Notes: generated by a model not told the origin, from the letters alone. A DNA stretch of 64,000 nt from Pseudomonas alliivorans (GCF_017826695.1 NZ_JAFFZW010000007.1:248001-312000); one strand, 5' to 3'; numbered from the stretch's first letter, positions 52,183 through 61,957 are shown. Translations and numbers: made by a program.

Positions 52183-54879
52183 GTGTCCATGATCAAACAA
52201 GGCCTGGGCCTGAGCGTTCTCGCGCTGAGCGTTGCCCAGGCAAGTGCGCTGTTCGCCGCCACCCCCATGACCGGCAACGAAGTCGAAGCCCGAGTGGGCG
52301 CGATGCTGGACAACATGACGCAATCGGAGAAGATCAATTTTTCTCGCGTCGACGACGGACGAATGATCCCTAAGCTGGACAAGTTCGGCCTGCAAGGCAC
52401 TGTGGCCTATGACTCGTCGATGGGCGTTCTGGTCGGCGGCAAGACGTTCGGCGCGCAGTACCCGTCGCCCTCCGCACTGGCCGCGACGTGGAGCATCAAC
52501 CGGGCCAAGGAGTTTGGTCTGGCGATCGGCTATGAAACCCGCATTGCGGGCGGCCAGCAGATGCTGTCTCCAGCCATCAACCTGTACCGCACACCGTTCA
52601 ACGGACGTTCCGCCGAGTACATGAGCGGCGAGGACCCCTTCCTCGGCGCAGTGCTCGCGCCTGCGGTCACCAACGGTATTCAGGTGCAGGGCGTGCAGGC
52701 CGCCGCCAAGCATTATCTGATGAACGAACAGGAAGCCAACCGGCATTATCTGGACGTGAAGATCGACGAGCGCGCCATGCAGGAGCTGTATCTGCCCGGC
52801 TTCGAGTCACTGGTCAAGAACGCCAACATTGCCTCGGTCATGTGCGGCTACAACAAGATCAACGGCGAGTATGCCTGCGAGAATCACCACCTGATTACCG
52901 ACATCCTGAAAGGGCAATGGGGTTTCCAGGGCAACGTGATGAGCGACTTCAACTCGGTTCAGGACGCGTTCAAAGGCGCCTGGGCGGGCACTGACATCGA
53001 CATGCCGAGCGGCCTGCAATTTACCGAAGCCAAACTGCTGCCTTACGTCTGGAACGGCCAGTTGCACCAGAACGTGATCGACGACAAGGTCCGCCGCAAC
53101 CTCCGGGCGCTGGTGAGCTACGGTTTCGACAAGAGCATCAACAAGGCGCAACCGTTGGTGCATCGCGAGTACGGTCAGGTGGCTGCGCTGAACATGGCCA
53201 GGGAATCCATCGTTCTGCTGCGCAACGAACCGGTGGACGGACAAAAACCGCTGCTGCCGCTGGCGAAAAACTCGAAGATTGCCGTCATCGGCGATCTGGC
53301 TGTTCAACCACCGACGTCGCCTTTCGGGACCGCCTACTCCGTTCCGGCCAGCTACGTCACCGAACTCAGTGGTTTGAAGCAACTGGCGTCGAGCACGACC
53401 AATGTCGACTACATCAGCCAAATGAGCCTGAACCCGAAGTCGTCGGTCTGGTATCAGCCGGGCTCAGGCAAACAGGCCATCAGCAACGCAGGCGTCAAAG
53501 CCGAGTACTACGCCAACACCAGCCTGTCGGGCGATCCGGTGGCAACGCGCATCGAGCCGGGCGTCAACCTGGACTGGATCACCAGCAGCAACGTGACCGA
53601 CAACGGCACCAGCACCGTCAGCGGCTTCAACCCGGTGGCAGGTGCGTTCTCCGCCCGCTTCACTGGCAAGATCAAACCGACGATCACCGGCCCGCATGTG
53701 TTCAAGGTCCGTGCCGATGGCGCGTACAAGCTGTGGATCAACGACGAACTGGTGGCCGAAGACGAAGGCGGACAAGTCTCGTTCGACCTCATCCCGGTTG
53801 TTCCTCGCGCGATCAAGACCGCCAGCCTGAAAGCCGGCAGCGAGTACAACGTGCGTCTGGAGTATCGCCGTCTCAAAGGCAACTTCACGCCGGTACTGGG
53901 CGGCATGAATGGCGTACAGATGAGCTGGGCGTCACTGCGCCCGCCGAAGAACCTGGCGGACTACGATGCCGTGGTCGTCGCGGCAGGCAGCAACTTCGAA
54001 TATGAAGGCGAGTCCCTCGACCATCCGTTCGAACTGCCACAGTTCCAGTCCGAGCTGATCAGCTTCGTACAGAAAGCCAACCCGAAAACCATCGTGGTGA
54101 TGCACGGCGGTGGCGGCATGGACATGCAACCGTGGGCCAACAAGGTTGCAGCCTCGTTGCACGCCTGGTTCCCCGGCCAGCAAGGCGGTCAGGCACTGGC
54201 TGAAATTCTGTTCGGCATGGTCAACCCGTCCGGCAAACTGCCGATCACGCTGGACAGGAAGGTCGAGGACAACCCGAGCTACGCGTCGTACAAGGACCCG
54301 GTGCCGTACTATTTCAGCAGTGCCAACCCACCCACTGAAATGACCTACAGCGAAGGCCTGTATCCGGGCTATCGCGGGTACGACAAGAACCACATCACGC
54401 CGCTTTATGCGTTTGGTTTCGGTCTGTCTTACACAATGTATGAGTACAGCAACCTGAGGCTGTCGAGCAACGTGTTGACACCCGGTTCGACCATCAACGC
54501 GACGTTCACAATCACCAATACCGGTGACAGGGCCGGATTCGAAGTCGCTCAGCTGTATGTGCAACCGTCAAAACCGCAGGTTGATCGTCCCGAGAAGGAA
54601 CTCAAAGGCTTCTCCAAGGTTTACCTGAAGCCGGGCGAAAGCAAGACCGTCACCATTGCGCTGGATTCGCGTTCGTTCGCTTACTACGCGCCGGATTCGG
54701 TGAGCTGGAAAGTCGATCCGGGCAAGTTCAAGGTGCTGGTCGGCAAGGACTCGGAAAATCTGCCACTCAACCGCACCGTCGTCGCGCTCTACCCGGAGCA
54801 ACTGACCACACGTGACTCCAACCCTCTCCCCGTTCCGCTGCGCAAGGCCGTTCAGGTCAAGCCGGAACAGGCTTACTGA
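52183..54879 (+). CDS. Periplasmic GH3 beta-glucosidase with PA14 domain
   Basis: An 898-residue glycoside hydrolase. Signal peptide ~1-25 ('GLSVLALSVAQASALFA'). GH3 N-domain ~40-310 with nucleophile Asp255 ('NVMSDFNSVQDA'), then GH3 C-domain interrupted by a PA14 domain at ~436-579 ('GVKAEYYANTSLSGDP', 'FKVRADGAYKLWINDELVAEDEGG'). A C-terminal Fn3-like domain (~760-870) follows. This PA14-inserted architecture resembles Kluyveromyces-type beta-glucosidases active on beta-glucosides and short oligosaccharides. The start is GTG at 52183 (GAGGAG at 7 bp); the ATG two codons later is too far from that site. It would release glucose from plant glucosides or cellobiose. Confidence 0.92.
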   Translation: MSMIKQGLGLSVLALSVAQASALFAATPMTGNEVEARVGAMLDNMTQSEKINFSRVDDGRMIPKLDKFGLQGTVAYDSSMGVLVGGKTFGAQYPSPSALAATWSINRAKEFGLAIGYETRIAGGQQMLSPAINLYRTPFNGRSAEYMSGEDPFLGAVLAPAVTNGIQVQGVQAAAKHYLMNEQEANRHYLDVKIDERAMQELYLPGFESLVKNANIASVMCGYNKINGEYACENHHLITDILKGQWGFQGNVMSDFNSVQDAFKGAWAGTDIDMPSGLQFTEAKLLPYVWNGQLHQNVIDDKVRRNLRALVSYGFDKSINKAQPLVHREYGQVAALNMARESIVLLRNEPVDGQKPLLPLAKNSKIAVIGDLAVQPPTSPFGTAYSVPASYVTELSGLKQLASSTTNVDYISQMSLNPKSSVWYQPGSGKQAISNAGVKAEYYANTSLSGDPVATRIEPGVNLDWITSSNVTDNGTSTVSGFNPVAGAFSARFTGKIKPTITGPHVFKVRADGAYKLWINDELVAEDEGGQVSFDLIPVVPRAIKTASLKAGSEYNVRLEYRRLKGNFTPVLGGMNGVQMSWASLRPPKNLADYDAVVVAAGSNFEYEGESLDHPFELPQFQSELISFVQKANPKTIVVMHGGGGMDMQPWANKVAASLHAWFPGQQGGQALAEILFGMVNPSGKLPITLDRKVEDNPSYASYKDPVPYYFSSANPPTEMTYSEGLYPGYRGYDKNHITPLYAFGFGLSYTMYEYSNLRLSSNVLTPGSTINATFTITNTGDRAGFEVAQLYVQPSKPQVDRPEKELKGFSKVYLKPGESKTVTIALDSRSFAYYAPDSVSWKVDPGKFKVLVGKDSENLPLNRTVVALYPEQLTTRDSNPLPVPLRKAVQVKPEQAY

Positions 54880-54885
54880 CAGGCA

Positions 54886-54916
54886 GCAATCGGTGGTCTT
54901 CGCGGCCACCGATTGC
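54886..54916. terminator. Hairpin between GH3 and convergent TetR genes
   Basis: GCAATCGGTGG (54886-54896) pairs with CCACCGATTGC (54906-54916), an 11-bp perfect stem with a 9-base loop. It sits 6 bp after the GH3 stop. There is no T-run on either side. Confidence 0.6.
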
Positions 54917-54938
54917 CAACGGCCCGCCAGACGCGTTG

Positions 54939-55580
54939 CTAGCGCACTCGCAGGTCTGACACCATTCGGTCGAGGAACCGTTTGAATGCGCGCTCGATAT
55001 CCACGTCGGACCGTGAACGAAGCCATTGAATCTGCATCCCGTCCATCATCGATGCCAGCTCGAGACTGACCTGTTTCACGTCGATGTCCCCTCGCACTTC
55101 GCCCGCCTGCACCAACAGTTTCAACTGCGCCTGCAGATGGCTGTGCACGATATGAAAACGCTCGCAGAACCATCGATTCGCCGGATGGGTAACGGACAGG
55201 CTTTCGGTGTTGATGATCATCAGCGCCTGACTGACAGACGCGTCTTCGATGCTGAACCGCATGATGAACTGCAGAAACGCTACGAAGCCTTCCAGCGTTG
55301 CCACCTGTTCGGCGTCCTGCAACCGCGTCGAGATGTACTGATCCCGATGGTCGAGCACCGCTTGCAGCAAGGCCAGTTTGTTGGGGAAATGGTGAAGCAA
55401 TCCGACCTGGGAAATACCCGCCACCTTGGCGATGTTCGACAGCGATGCGCCGGCAAAGCCATCGCGGGCAAAGATCACCAAGGCTGCCTGAATGATATCG
55501 ACCTTACGCAGATCGCCTTTCGGGATGCGACGACGTTTGGCGGCTGGCGTTGAGGCGGGATCGGGCACGTTTTCAGACAT
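54939..55580 (-). CDS. TetR-family transcriptional regulator
   Basis: A 213-residue regulator. Basic N-terminus ('AKRRRIPKGDLRK'), HTH at ~32-74 ('FARDGFAGASLSNIAKVAGISQVGLLHHFPNKLALLQAV') and a helical ligand domain. The ATG at 55580 is chosen; a frame from 55628 adds 16 residues with no ribosome site. It ends 59 bp from the convergent GH3 gene and could repress it or the cupin gene upstream on its own strand (90-bp gap). The ligand is unknown. Confidence 0.87.
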   Translation of the reverse strand: MSENVPDPASTPAAKRRRIPKGDLRKVDIIQAALVIFARDGFAGASLSNIAKVAGISQVGLLHHFPNKLALLQAVLDHRDQYISTRLQDAEQVATLEGFVAFLQFIMRFSIEDASVSQALMIINTESLSVTHPANRWFCERFHIVHSHLQAQLKLLVQAGEVRGDIDVKQVSLELASMMDGMQIQWLRSRSDVDIERAFKRFLDRMVSDLRVR

Positions 55581-55670
55581 GATGAATTCGTTTACTTCAT
55601 TTTCGAGTCGGCAGAAGCATACAGGCACAGCACCGGGTGCGCATGTGCACGAGCGCGTCCGGCTTACGGC

Positions 55671-56174
55671 TTACGGCTCGCCATCCCAATAGTCCACATT
55701 CAGATCGACCCGTTGCCTGGCCACGAAAGCAGCGCCCTCACCGGACGCCATGGCCTGGTACTTGCCTGAGTCGGGGTACTCGCAGATCTCGGGCTTTTCA
55801 CGGGTGCTGATGGACAGGTACTTCAGAGGCGACAACGACGTATTGATGATCTGGTGAGGGTATTGCGGCCCCGGTGGAATGAAGATCACATCGCCGCTCT
55901 TGATGGGCAGCATCCGGTCTGCAACCCGCAGGCTGCCTTCGCCTTCGATGACGATGAACATTTCCTCCTGCGCATGATGAAAATGATAAGGGCACGAGCG
56001 CTTGCCCGGCGCAACGATATCAATGGAGGCGCCCAACTTGCTGGCGGCCGTTCCCGTTGCCAGCTGTCCTGCCAGACTTTCATACAACGGATCGCGGACC
56101 TGCTTTTCAAGCGATATCTCATTGAAGTTGCGGATCAGGCGGGAAGCCAGTTCAAGCGAGGTGTCATGTGTCAT
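55671..56174 (-). CDS. Cupin-domain protein
   Basis: A 167-residue single-domain cupin (RmlC-like). Metal-binding motif 1 'CPYHFHHAQEEMFIVIEGEG' (~61-80) and motif 2 'GDVIFIPPGPQYPHQIIN' (~94-111) are intact. Such proteins may be isomerases, dioxygenases or sugar binders; the substrate is unknown. It is on the same strand as the TetR gene. The conserved His pair and Glu make enzymatic activity plausible. Confidence 0.85.
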   Translation of the reverse strand: MTHDTSLELASRLIRNFNEISLEKQVRDPLYESLAGQLATGTAASKLGASIDIVAPGKRSCPYHFHHAQEEMFIVIEGEGSLRVADRMLPIKSGDVIFIPPGPQYPHQIINTSLSPLKYLSISTREKPEICEYPDSGKYQAMASGEGAAFVARQRVDLNVDYWDGEP

Positions 56175-56273
56175 TGCCGTACAGCCCGGAACAGTGAGGA
56201 AGCAGTGATCTTAGACCATCGATCGACGCAGAGCCCGTCAACTTAATGCCGTCAAAATCTTAACTTTCATTCT

Positions 56274-56300
56274 TTAAGCGCTATAAATTACAACCGAAAT
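56274..56300 (+). promoter_or_regulatory. Weak sigma-28-like promoter before the chemoreceptor
   Basis: TTAAGCGC-N11-ACCGAAAT partly resembles the flagellar promoter TAAAGTTT-N11-GCCGATAA: exact spacing, 4 and 5 of 8 matches. It lies about 200 bp before the MCP start in the AT-rich 329-bp spacer 56175-56503, which otherwise holds nothing recognisable. Confidence 0.25.
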
Positions 56301-56503
56301 CAAAATAAAATCACTTAATAATCAGCTGCTTAAATAAATTATTTCGCAATATTTCAAATAGTGCTCGCCCGCACCTCAAGTGCATCAAGGCACGGTCGAA
56401 ATCATGATATCCAAATAACATCACTCCAAGAAATTTGCACACTGCCGCTCTTCCTACAAAACATCATTGGACTGCCAGGGAGGCAAGTTTCAGGACTGAC
56501 ACC

Positions 56504-58126
56504 ATGCTCAATAAGCTCAGCATTTCGCAGAAGCTTTACTTCGGTTTTATCGCTATTGTCGTACTCATCGCCGTTCTGGTGGCCAGCGCCTACAGGGGGT
56601 TCGAGCAGGTTGAAGACGCCACTAACAGCAATGTTCATACCTATAAGGTGCTCAGTGAAGCGCAACTGGCCCTGGAACAGCTGATCAATATCGAGACCGG
56701 CATGCGTGGCTTTGTCATCACGTCGAAAGACGCGTTTCTCGAGCCTCTTATTGCCGGCGAAAAACGCTTTGGCGAAGAGCTCGATGCGCTCAAGCAGCTG
56801 ACAGCTGACAACCCGGAGCAACAGCGACGCCTCGCATCGCTGGGAGAAACCTACAAGCGCTGGCTTGAAGATGACGTCAACACCATCGTCGCCATGCGCA
56901 GGGACCTGACTGCACGCAACTTGCCTGATGATGAACTGGACAATCGCATCATCGCCGGTGCCGACAAAGCCAAGATGGACAGCATGCGTGTAACGCTGGC
57001 CGAAATCAGCGCCGCGGAAAACACGCTGTTGGTCGTCAGAAGCCAGAACATGATCGACGCCAAGCATTTCGCACTGATGATCCTGGTATGCGGTGGCATT
57101 GCGGCCGCGCTTCTTGCCGCCATTCTGGCGACGGCACTGGGTCGCAGCACCACCGCACGCCTGCAACTGGCGATTGATGCCGCCACAGCCGTTGCCGATG
57201 GCCGGCTGGACACGGTCATCGACACCAGCAGCCATGATGAACTGCCCAAGGCGTTCGACCGGATGCAGAAGCGCCTGCGCGAGATGATTCAACAGATCAG
57301 TGAGGCGGCAAATCAACTGGTGGTGTCTGTGCAGCAGATTTCCGGTGCGTCCGAGCAACTGTCCGGCGCCATCCAGGAACAGTCGACCTCGGCTTCAATG
57401 ATGGCCGCCACCATCGAGGAACTGACTGTCAGCATTCATCACGTATCCGAGAACGCCGACGAGGCCCACCAGATCGCCAGTCGCTCGGGCGAGCAATCCA
57501 AAGAAGGCGCGCAGGTCATCGAAAACACCCTGTCCAGCATGAACGGCATTGCCAGGACCGTGCAGCATTCGTCGACGCAGGTTTCAGGCCTGGGCCAACA
57601 TTCTGAGCATATTTCATCGATCATCAGCGTGATTCAAGGCATCGCCGACCAGACAAACCTGCTGGCGCTCAACGCCGCCATCGAAGCTGCGCGGGCGGGC
57701 GAACAGGGACGCGGGTTTGCCGTCGTGGCCGACGAGGTACGCCTCCTGGCGCAAAACACCGGCAAATCGACCAAAGAGATTGCCGGGATGATCGAGAAAA
57801 TCCAGGCCGGCGTGAGAGAGACCGTCCAGAGCATGCACAGCGGAGTGCTGGAAGTGAACAGCGGCGTGGAAATGGCAGGCAATGCCGGCCAGGCGATTAT
57901 CGAAATCCGCGACAGTTCCAGCAAGGTTTTGCATGTGGTGGACCAGATATCGTTTGCGTTGCGCGAGCAAACCGTTGCCAGCCAGGATGTCGCGCGCAGC
58001 GTAGAACGCTCTGCACAAATGGCCGAACAGAACAATATGTCCGTTCAGGAACTGCTCAAGACCAGCGGCGGGCTGAAAAACCTCGCGACCAGTCTGCAAC
58101 AGGAAGTGGGCAGGTTCCGACTGTAA
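56504..58126 (+). CDS. Methyl-accepting chemotaxis protein with CHASE3-like sensor
   Basis: A 540-residue chemoreceptor. TM1 ~11-30, a periplasmic CHASE3-like helical domain ~35-185 ('LEQLINIETGMRGFVITSKDAFLEPL'), TM2 ~188-212, HAMP ~213-265, and the MCP signalling domain with hairpin tip 'IADQTNLLALNAAIEAARAGEQGRGFAVVADEVR' near 379-412. The C-terminus ('GRFRL') lacks a CheR pentapeptide. It belongs to the class of receptors whose ligands are unclear, sometimes involved in energy or cell-surface sensing. The ATG at 56504 is preceded by GGAC; a frame from 56435 adds 23 residues that look non-coding. Confidence 0.93.
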   Translation: MLNKLSISQKLYFGFIAIVVLIAVLVASAYRGFEQVEDATNSNVHTYKVLSEAQLALEQLINIETGMRGFVITSKDAFLEPLIAGEKRFGEELDALKQLTADNPEQQRRLASLGETYKRWLEDDVNTIVAMRRDLTARNLPDDELDNRIIAGADKAKMDSMRVTLAEISAAENTLLVVRSQNMIDAKHFALMILVCGGIAAALLAAILATALGRSTTARLQLAIDAATAVADGRLDTVIDTSSHDELPKAFDRMQKRLREMIQQISEAANQLVVSVQQISGASEQLSGAIQEQSTSASMMAATIEELTVSIHHVSENADEAHQIASRSGEQSKEGAQVIENTLSSMNGIARTVQHSSTQVSGLGQHSEHISSIISVIQGIADQTNLLALNAAIEAARAGEQGRGFAVVADEVRLLAQNTGKSTKEIAGMIEKIQAGVRETVQSMHSGVLEVNSGVEMAGNAGQAIIEIRDSSSKVLHVVDQISFALREQTVASQDVARSVERSAQMAEQNNMSVQELLKTSGGLKNLATSLQQEVGRFRL

Positions 58127-58262
58127 GACTGATTGCCGAAAAAGTGCTGAACTCTGCTTCTGCCCGGAGAGCGTGGGAGCTCTCGAAGGTTACGACGGCA
58201 GCGATGGGCCGCGCAGCGGCCCCAGGTTGCATCTGACATACCGTGTGTGCAGGTCTTGCTGC

Positions 58263-58302
58263 CGGTTCCCGGCAGATCGCCGGCAAGCCGCCTCCCACAG
58301 TC
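58263..58302. repeat. Pseudomonas REP element
   Basis: CGGTTCCCGGCAGATCGCCGGCAAGCCGCCTCCCACAG contains the REP core GCCGGCAAGCCG-CTCCCACAG. It sits in the 283-bp spacer between the chemoreceptor stop and the convergent HxlR gene. The rest of this spacer shows no gene. Confidence 0.6.
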
Positions 58303-58409
58303 CGGGTTTTGCTGCGCGACAGCGCTAAGTCGGAAATGTGGCGAGGCCTCCTCACAAAACTTCGCCGAGCCAGTCAGCTGTTTTTGCCTGATCAGGACAT
58401 CCCGTGTCT

Positions 58410-58769
58410 TCAGCTGGATTTCGTGCCTGACTCCCGCGCAGCACGACCGCGCCCAGCCGACCTGACCGGCACGCTGGCACCATGTTCCTGCCACCAGATC
58501 GTCAGCGCTTCCATAGTCGGCCCCAGCCCTCGCGCCTTTTCGGTAATCTCATATTCCACACGCGGCGGCACTTCGGCGAACACGGTGCGTGTCACCAGCC
58601 CGTCTGCCTCAAGCTCGCGAAGTTGCGCGGTCAGCATGTGCTGAGTGGTGCCAGGAATGGCCTTGCGTAGTTCGCCAAAGCGATAGACGCGCTGATTGAT
58701 CAGCCACATGATTTCCAGCTTCCATTTGCCTGACAGCAACGAGAATGCGCGGCGCATTTCTTCATGCAT
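58410..58769 (-). CDS. HxlR-family transcriptional regulator
   Basis: A 119-residue winged-helix regulator of the HxlR family: 'FSLLSGKWKLEIMWLI' and 'RFGELRKAIPGTTQHMLTAQLRELEADGLVTRTVFAEVPPRVEYEITEKARGL' (read in pieces). The usual N-terminal cysteine is absent, so it is not the classical thiol-sensing type. ATG 58769 is chosen; TTG 58775 is possible. It is divergent from a DoxX-like gene with a 126-bp gap, the usual arrangement of regulator and redox-associated target. Confidence 0.87.
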   Translation of the reverse strand: MHEEMRRAFSLLSGKWKLEIMWLINQRVYRFGELRKAIPGTTQHMLTAQLRELEADGLVTRTVFAEVPPRVEYEITEKARGLGPTMEALTIWWQEHGASVPVRSAGRGRAARESGTKSS

Positions 58770-58895
58770 GTTCAAATGGGCGCTGGTATTGGTCTGGTTT
58801 TCCAGACTAATCCACCTTATTTCATCCTACTTGGCAGTTTTCATATGAGTCTACATTCTCGCCGTCTGTCGAATACAAACAATAGCGAGAACCTT

Positions 58896-59306
58896 ATGAC
58901 TCTCTACCTTTACTGGACCAGCACCGCCCTGTTGTCGCTGCTGTATTTCGCGTCGGCGTTCATGTACGTGACGAAACAAACCTATGTACGTGAAGCCCAG
59001 GCTGAACTGGGCTATTCAGCCACGGGACTTATCCCCTTCATGATCGCGGTGAAAGTGCTCGGCCCTGTGGTAATTCTGTCGCGCTTCAACGTGGCACTCA
59101 GCGACCTTGCCTACGCAGGCATCTTTTATCACCTGATCCTGTCCTCCATGGCGCACCTGAATGTCCATAAACCCAAAGGTGCCATTCCGGCCGCGATGGG
59201 CCTGGTGTTTCTGGCGATATCCTTCATGACGCAAAATGACGCTCGCCAACTGGCATCGCCTTACGCATCCGCGTCGACCTTCTTTCAGACAACGTTAAGC
59301 CATTGA
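58896..59306 (+). CDS. DoxX-like small membrane protein
   Basis: A 136-residue inner-membrane protein with four helices. The pattern 'GYSATGLIPFMIAVKVLGPVVILSRF' and 'DLAYAGIFYHLILSSMAHLNVHKP' is typical of DoxX_2/DoxD-like proteins. I chose the ATG at 58896 because the signal starts there; an upstream frame adds 44 residues overlapping the HxlR promoter. Such proteins are often linked to quinone, thiol or electrophile stress. Probably controlled by the divergent HxlR regulator. Confidence 0.85.
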   Translation: MTLYLYWTSTALLSLLYFASAFMYVTKQTYVREAQAELGYSATGLIPFMIAVKVLGPVVILSRFNVALSDLAYAGIFYHLILSSMAHLNVHKPKGAIPAAMGLVFLAISFMTQNDARQLASPYASASTFFQTTLSH

Positions 59307-59396
59307 CCTGAACGCCCGACACGGCCCATCAGCTGCGACGATTCGCCACACTCGGGCAATGCTTGAAAAGCGGGGGCGGTGATAGAGTTGCGCCCC

Positions 59397-59795
59397 ATGA
59401 AAATAACCCGTGATGAAAGGTCGCTTATTGCATGGACGCTGTACGCCAGCGTCCTGCTGAGCCTTTTTTTCTGCGGCCTGCATCACGGACAAATGAGCGG
59501 TCTGGCGCTCAGCGGTCTGAACGGGGGTTACTGTTCGCTGGATGGGTCAGGCAGCGCGGGCCTGGACTCCAGTGAGTCGGATCAGAAGCAGCACGCCCTC
59601 CCCCAGCTCTCCTGCCCGGTGTGTTCCTCTTTCACGGTACTGACAGCCAGCCACGTTTCCGACTGGATGCTGAATCCGGCTCCGGCAAAAAGCATTTCAC
59701 CGATCACCGTTCGCTCCTGGGCGCAGCCGCCTCCGCGCTACCTGTGGCCTGCCGTCAGCCCTCGCTCGCCTCCTCTCACGTTCCTCGCTGTGTGA
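59397..59795 (+). CDS. DUF2946-family protein
   Basis: A 132-residue protein with an N-terminal membrane segment (~13-30, 'AWTLYASVLLSLFFCGLHHG'), a Gly/Ser-rich stretch and a 'LSCPVCSSFTVL' motif, then a Pro/Arg-rich tail. The Cys pair, early His residues and TonB receptor next door (80 bp later) resemble DUF2946 proteins associated with copper or metal handling. A start at 59379 is possible but lacks a better ribosome site. The role is not established. Confidence 0.75.
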   Translation: MKITRDERSLIAWTLYASVLLSLFFCGLHHGQMSGLALSGLNGGYCSLDGSGSAGLDSSESDQKQHALPQLSCPVCSSFTVLTASHVSDWMLNPAPAKSISPITVRSWAQPPPRYLWPAVSPRSPPLTFLAV

Positions 59796-59875
59796 CTTGA
59801 CCCAACCTGAACCCTCGGGCGCGCTTGTGCGTGCACGTCGGGACAGCGTCACTTTTTGCGTGGATTACGCCGCTC

Positions 59876-61933
59876 ATGAAAACAACCCGTGCCTCATACC
59901 CTGCATCACCCGTCATGCTGTCCTGCCTTTTTGCCTTCACGCCGCTCAGTGAGTCAATCGCCGAAACCCGCGACAGCGCGGACTCGGTCGTTACGCTCGG
60001 TGCCGTAGACGTTTCAGCAGGCCAGAACGGCCCGTTGGCCAGCCGCAATATCCTCAGCTCAGTCGATGTGCTGGGTGCTGACATCCTCGAAAAACAGCCC
60101 GTGCACTACAGCTGGGAACTCTTAGGTCGGGTTCCAGGAGTGATGCTGACGCAGTTCAACCAGGGCACCACTTCGGGCAAGCTCTCGTTTCGCGGCTTCA
60201 ATGGCGAAGGGGAAGTCAATGCGGTCAAACTGTTGATCGATGGCATTCCGAGTAACACCAATGACGGCAACATGCCGTTCATTGACATGATCTTCCCGCT
60301 GGAAATCGACAGTATCGAAGTGGTGCGCGGCACCAATGACCCGCGATACGGCCTGCACAACATCGCAGGCAATGCCAGCATCAACACCCGCCAGGGCGGC
60401 AACGACGGCAAATTGCGATTGCGCTACGGCAGTTTCGACACCCGTGAGCTGCAGTTGATCAAAGGCGTCGAGCAAGGCAACTGGAGCCAGAACTACTCGT
60501 TCAGCTATCAGGGCAGCGACGGTTACCGCAACCACGCCGACGCCGAACGCATGAGCTTTTCCGGCAAATGGTTCTACACCTCCGACGATGAAAGCTGGCG
60601 CGCGGGGCTCACTGCCCGCCACTACACGGTGGATGCCGACGAGGCCGGTTACCTGAGCCGGCGCGACGCCCGGGACCATGCTCGCCAGTCCTATGCCAAC
60701 AACGCCACTGACACCGGCGAGCGTGAAATGAACCAGCTCGGCCTGCATCTGGACGCGACGCTCACTGAGACCCTGAGCCTGGCCGGCAAAGCCTATGTGA
60801 ACACCTTCGAAGACCGGCGCTGGACCCAGTACTGGCGTACATCCTCGCAACAGGAACGCTACAGCGACGAGACACAATATGGCGCACTGAGCAGCCTGAC
60901 CTGGCGTCCCGAGGTCGAGCATCTGTATGCCTTCGCGCTGGAAGGTGGCGCAGAGGTGCAGCGTCAGGAGAACCAGAGCCTCAGGTATAGAACCCTGCAA
61001 CGTTCGCGGGTGGCGCAGACGCGTGATCAACAATTCGATCTCGACGTCTATGGCGCTTACGTACAGGCGGTGATCGAGCCGTTCAAATCGCTGAAGATCA
61101 TTCCGGCGTACCGCGTCGACAAGGTCTACGGCGACTACACCAACGAGCTGACCGGCGAGCGAGCCGACGTCAACGACTACGGCCAGATCCGGCAGCCCAA
61201 ACTCAGCGTGGTCTATTCACCGTGGGAACAGGCGAGCGTGTACGCCAACTGGGGGCGCAGCTATCAGATCGGTGTGGGCTCGGCAGCGTATCGCCTGGCG
61301 ACGCAAGCCGATGACTTGAAGCCTTCGATCAACGATGGTTGGGAAACCGGGATCAAATTCCAGCCCGCCGACTGGATCAACGGACGCATCGCGTACTGGG
61401 AGCAGAAAGCCTCGGATGAAGTGCAGCGCAAGCTCAACGATGCCGTCGGCGATGCCGAAAACGTCGGGCAAACCCTGCGCAAGGGTTGGGATGTGCAGCT
61501 CAATGTCTACCCCACCGACGCCAGCAGCCTGTGGCTGTCCTATTCCAGACAGTTCTCCGAAATACTCAAACCCAACCCCAATCTTCCGGCCAGTGAAGGC
61601 AAGGAGATGGATCACGTCCCTCACCATCTGTACACCGCAGGTTCGGCCTATCGGCTGACACCCAGACTCGAAGTCTCGACCTGGATCAACGGACAGAGTG
61701 ATTACTACCTGGAACGAACCAACAGCACCGGCAAATACGGCAGTTATGTATTGATCAACCTCGGGGCAACGTACCAGCTTTCACCTGAGCTGAGCCTGGA
61801 TGTTCAGGCGAAGAACATCGCGAACAAATACTACGAATACGTGTGGTACGACTCGAGCAGCGGCGTGGAGCAGTCGCTGCATGCGCCTGGCGATGGTCGC
61901 GCGATCTATGCGGGTTTGACGCTGGACTTCTAA
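59876..61933 (+). CDS. TonB-dependent outer-membrane receptor
   Basis: A 685-residue receptor with a signal peptide (~1-28), a plug domain with 'LLGRVPGVMLTQFNQGT' and 'VNAVKLLIDGIPSN...SIEVVRGTNDPRYGLHNIAGNASINTRQGG' (~60-170), and a 22-strand barrel ending in 'YAGLTLDF' with terminal Phe. The barrel motif 'GWETGIKFQPADWINGRIAYWEQKA' is typical. The substrate (siderophore, metal complex or carbohydrate) cannot be told. ATG 59876 is preferred over a frame from 59825. It follows a DUF2946 gene, which might point to a metal such as copper. A strong hairpin lies 24 bp after the stop. Confidence 0.92.
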   Translation: MKTTRASYPASPVMLSCLFAFTPLSESIAETRDSADSVVTLGAVDVSAGQNGPLASRNILSSVDVLGADILEKQPVHYSWELLGRVPGVMLTQFNQGTTSGKLSFRGFNGEGEVNAVKLLIDGIPSNTNDGNMPFIDMIFPLEIDSIEVVRGTNDPRYGLHNIAGNASINTRQGGNDGKLRLRYGSFDTRELQLIKGVEQGNWSQNYSFSYQGSDGYRNHADAERMSFSGKWFYTSDDESWRAGLTARHYTVDADEAGYLSRRDARDHARQSYANNATDTGEREMNQLGLHLDATLTETLSLAGKAYVNTFEDRRWTQYWRTSSQQERYSDETQYGALSSLTWRPEVEHLYAFALEGGAEVQRQENQSLRYRTLQRSRVAQTRDQQFDLDVYGAYVQAVIEPFKSLKIIPAYRVDKVYGDYTNELTGERADVNDYGQIRQPKLSVVYSPWEQASVYANWGRSYQIGVGSAAYRLATQADDLKPSINDGWETGIKFQPADWINGRIAYWEQKASDEVQRKLNDAVGDAENVGQTLRKGWDVQLNVYPTDASSLWLSYSRQFSEILKPNPNLPASEGKEMDHVPHHLYTAGSAYRLTPRLEVSTWINGQSDYYLERTNSTGKYGSYVLINLGATYQLSPELSLDVQAKNIANKYYEYVWYDSSSGVEQSLHAPGDGRAIYAGLTLDF

Positions 61934-61957
61934 AGGACCTGTCAGACGTTCAATAAA

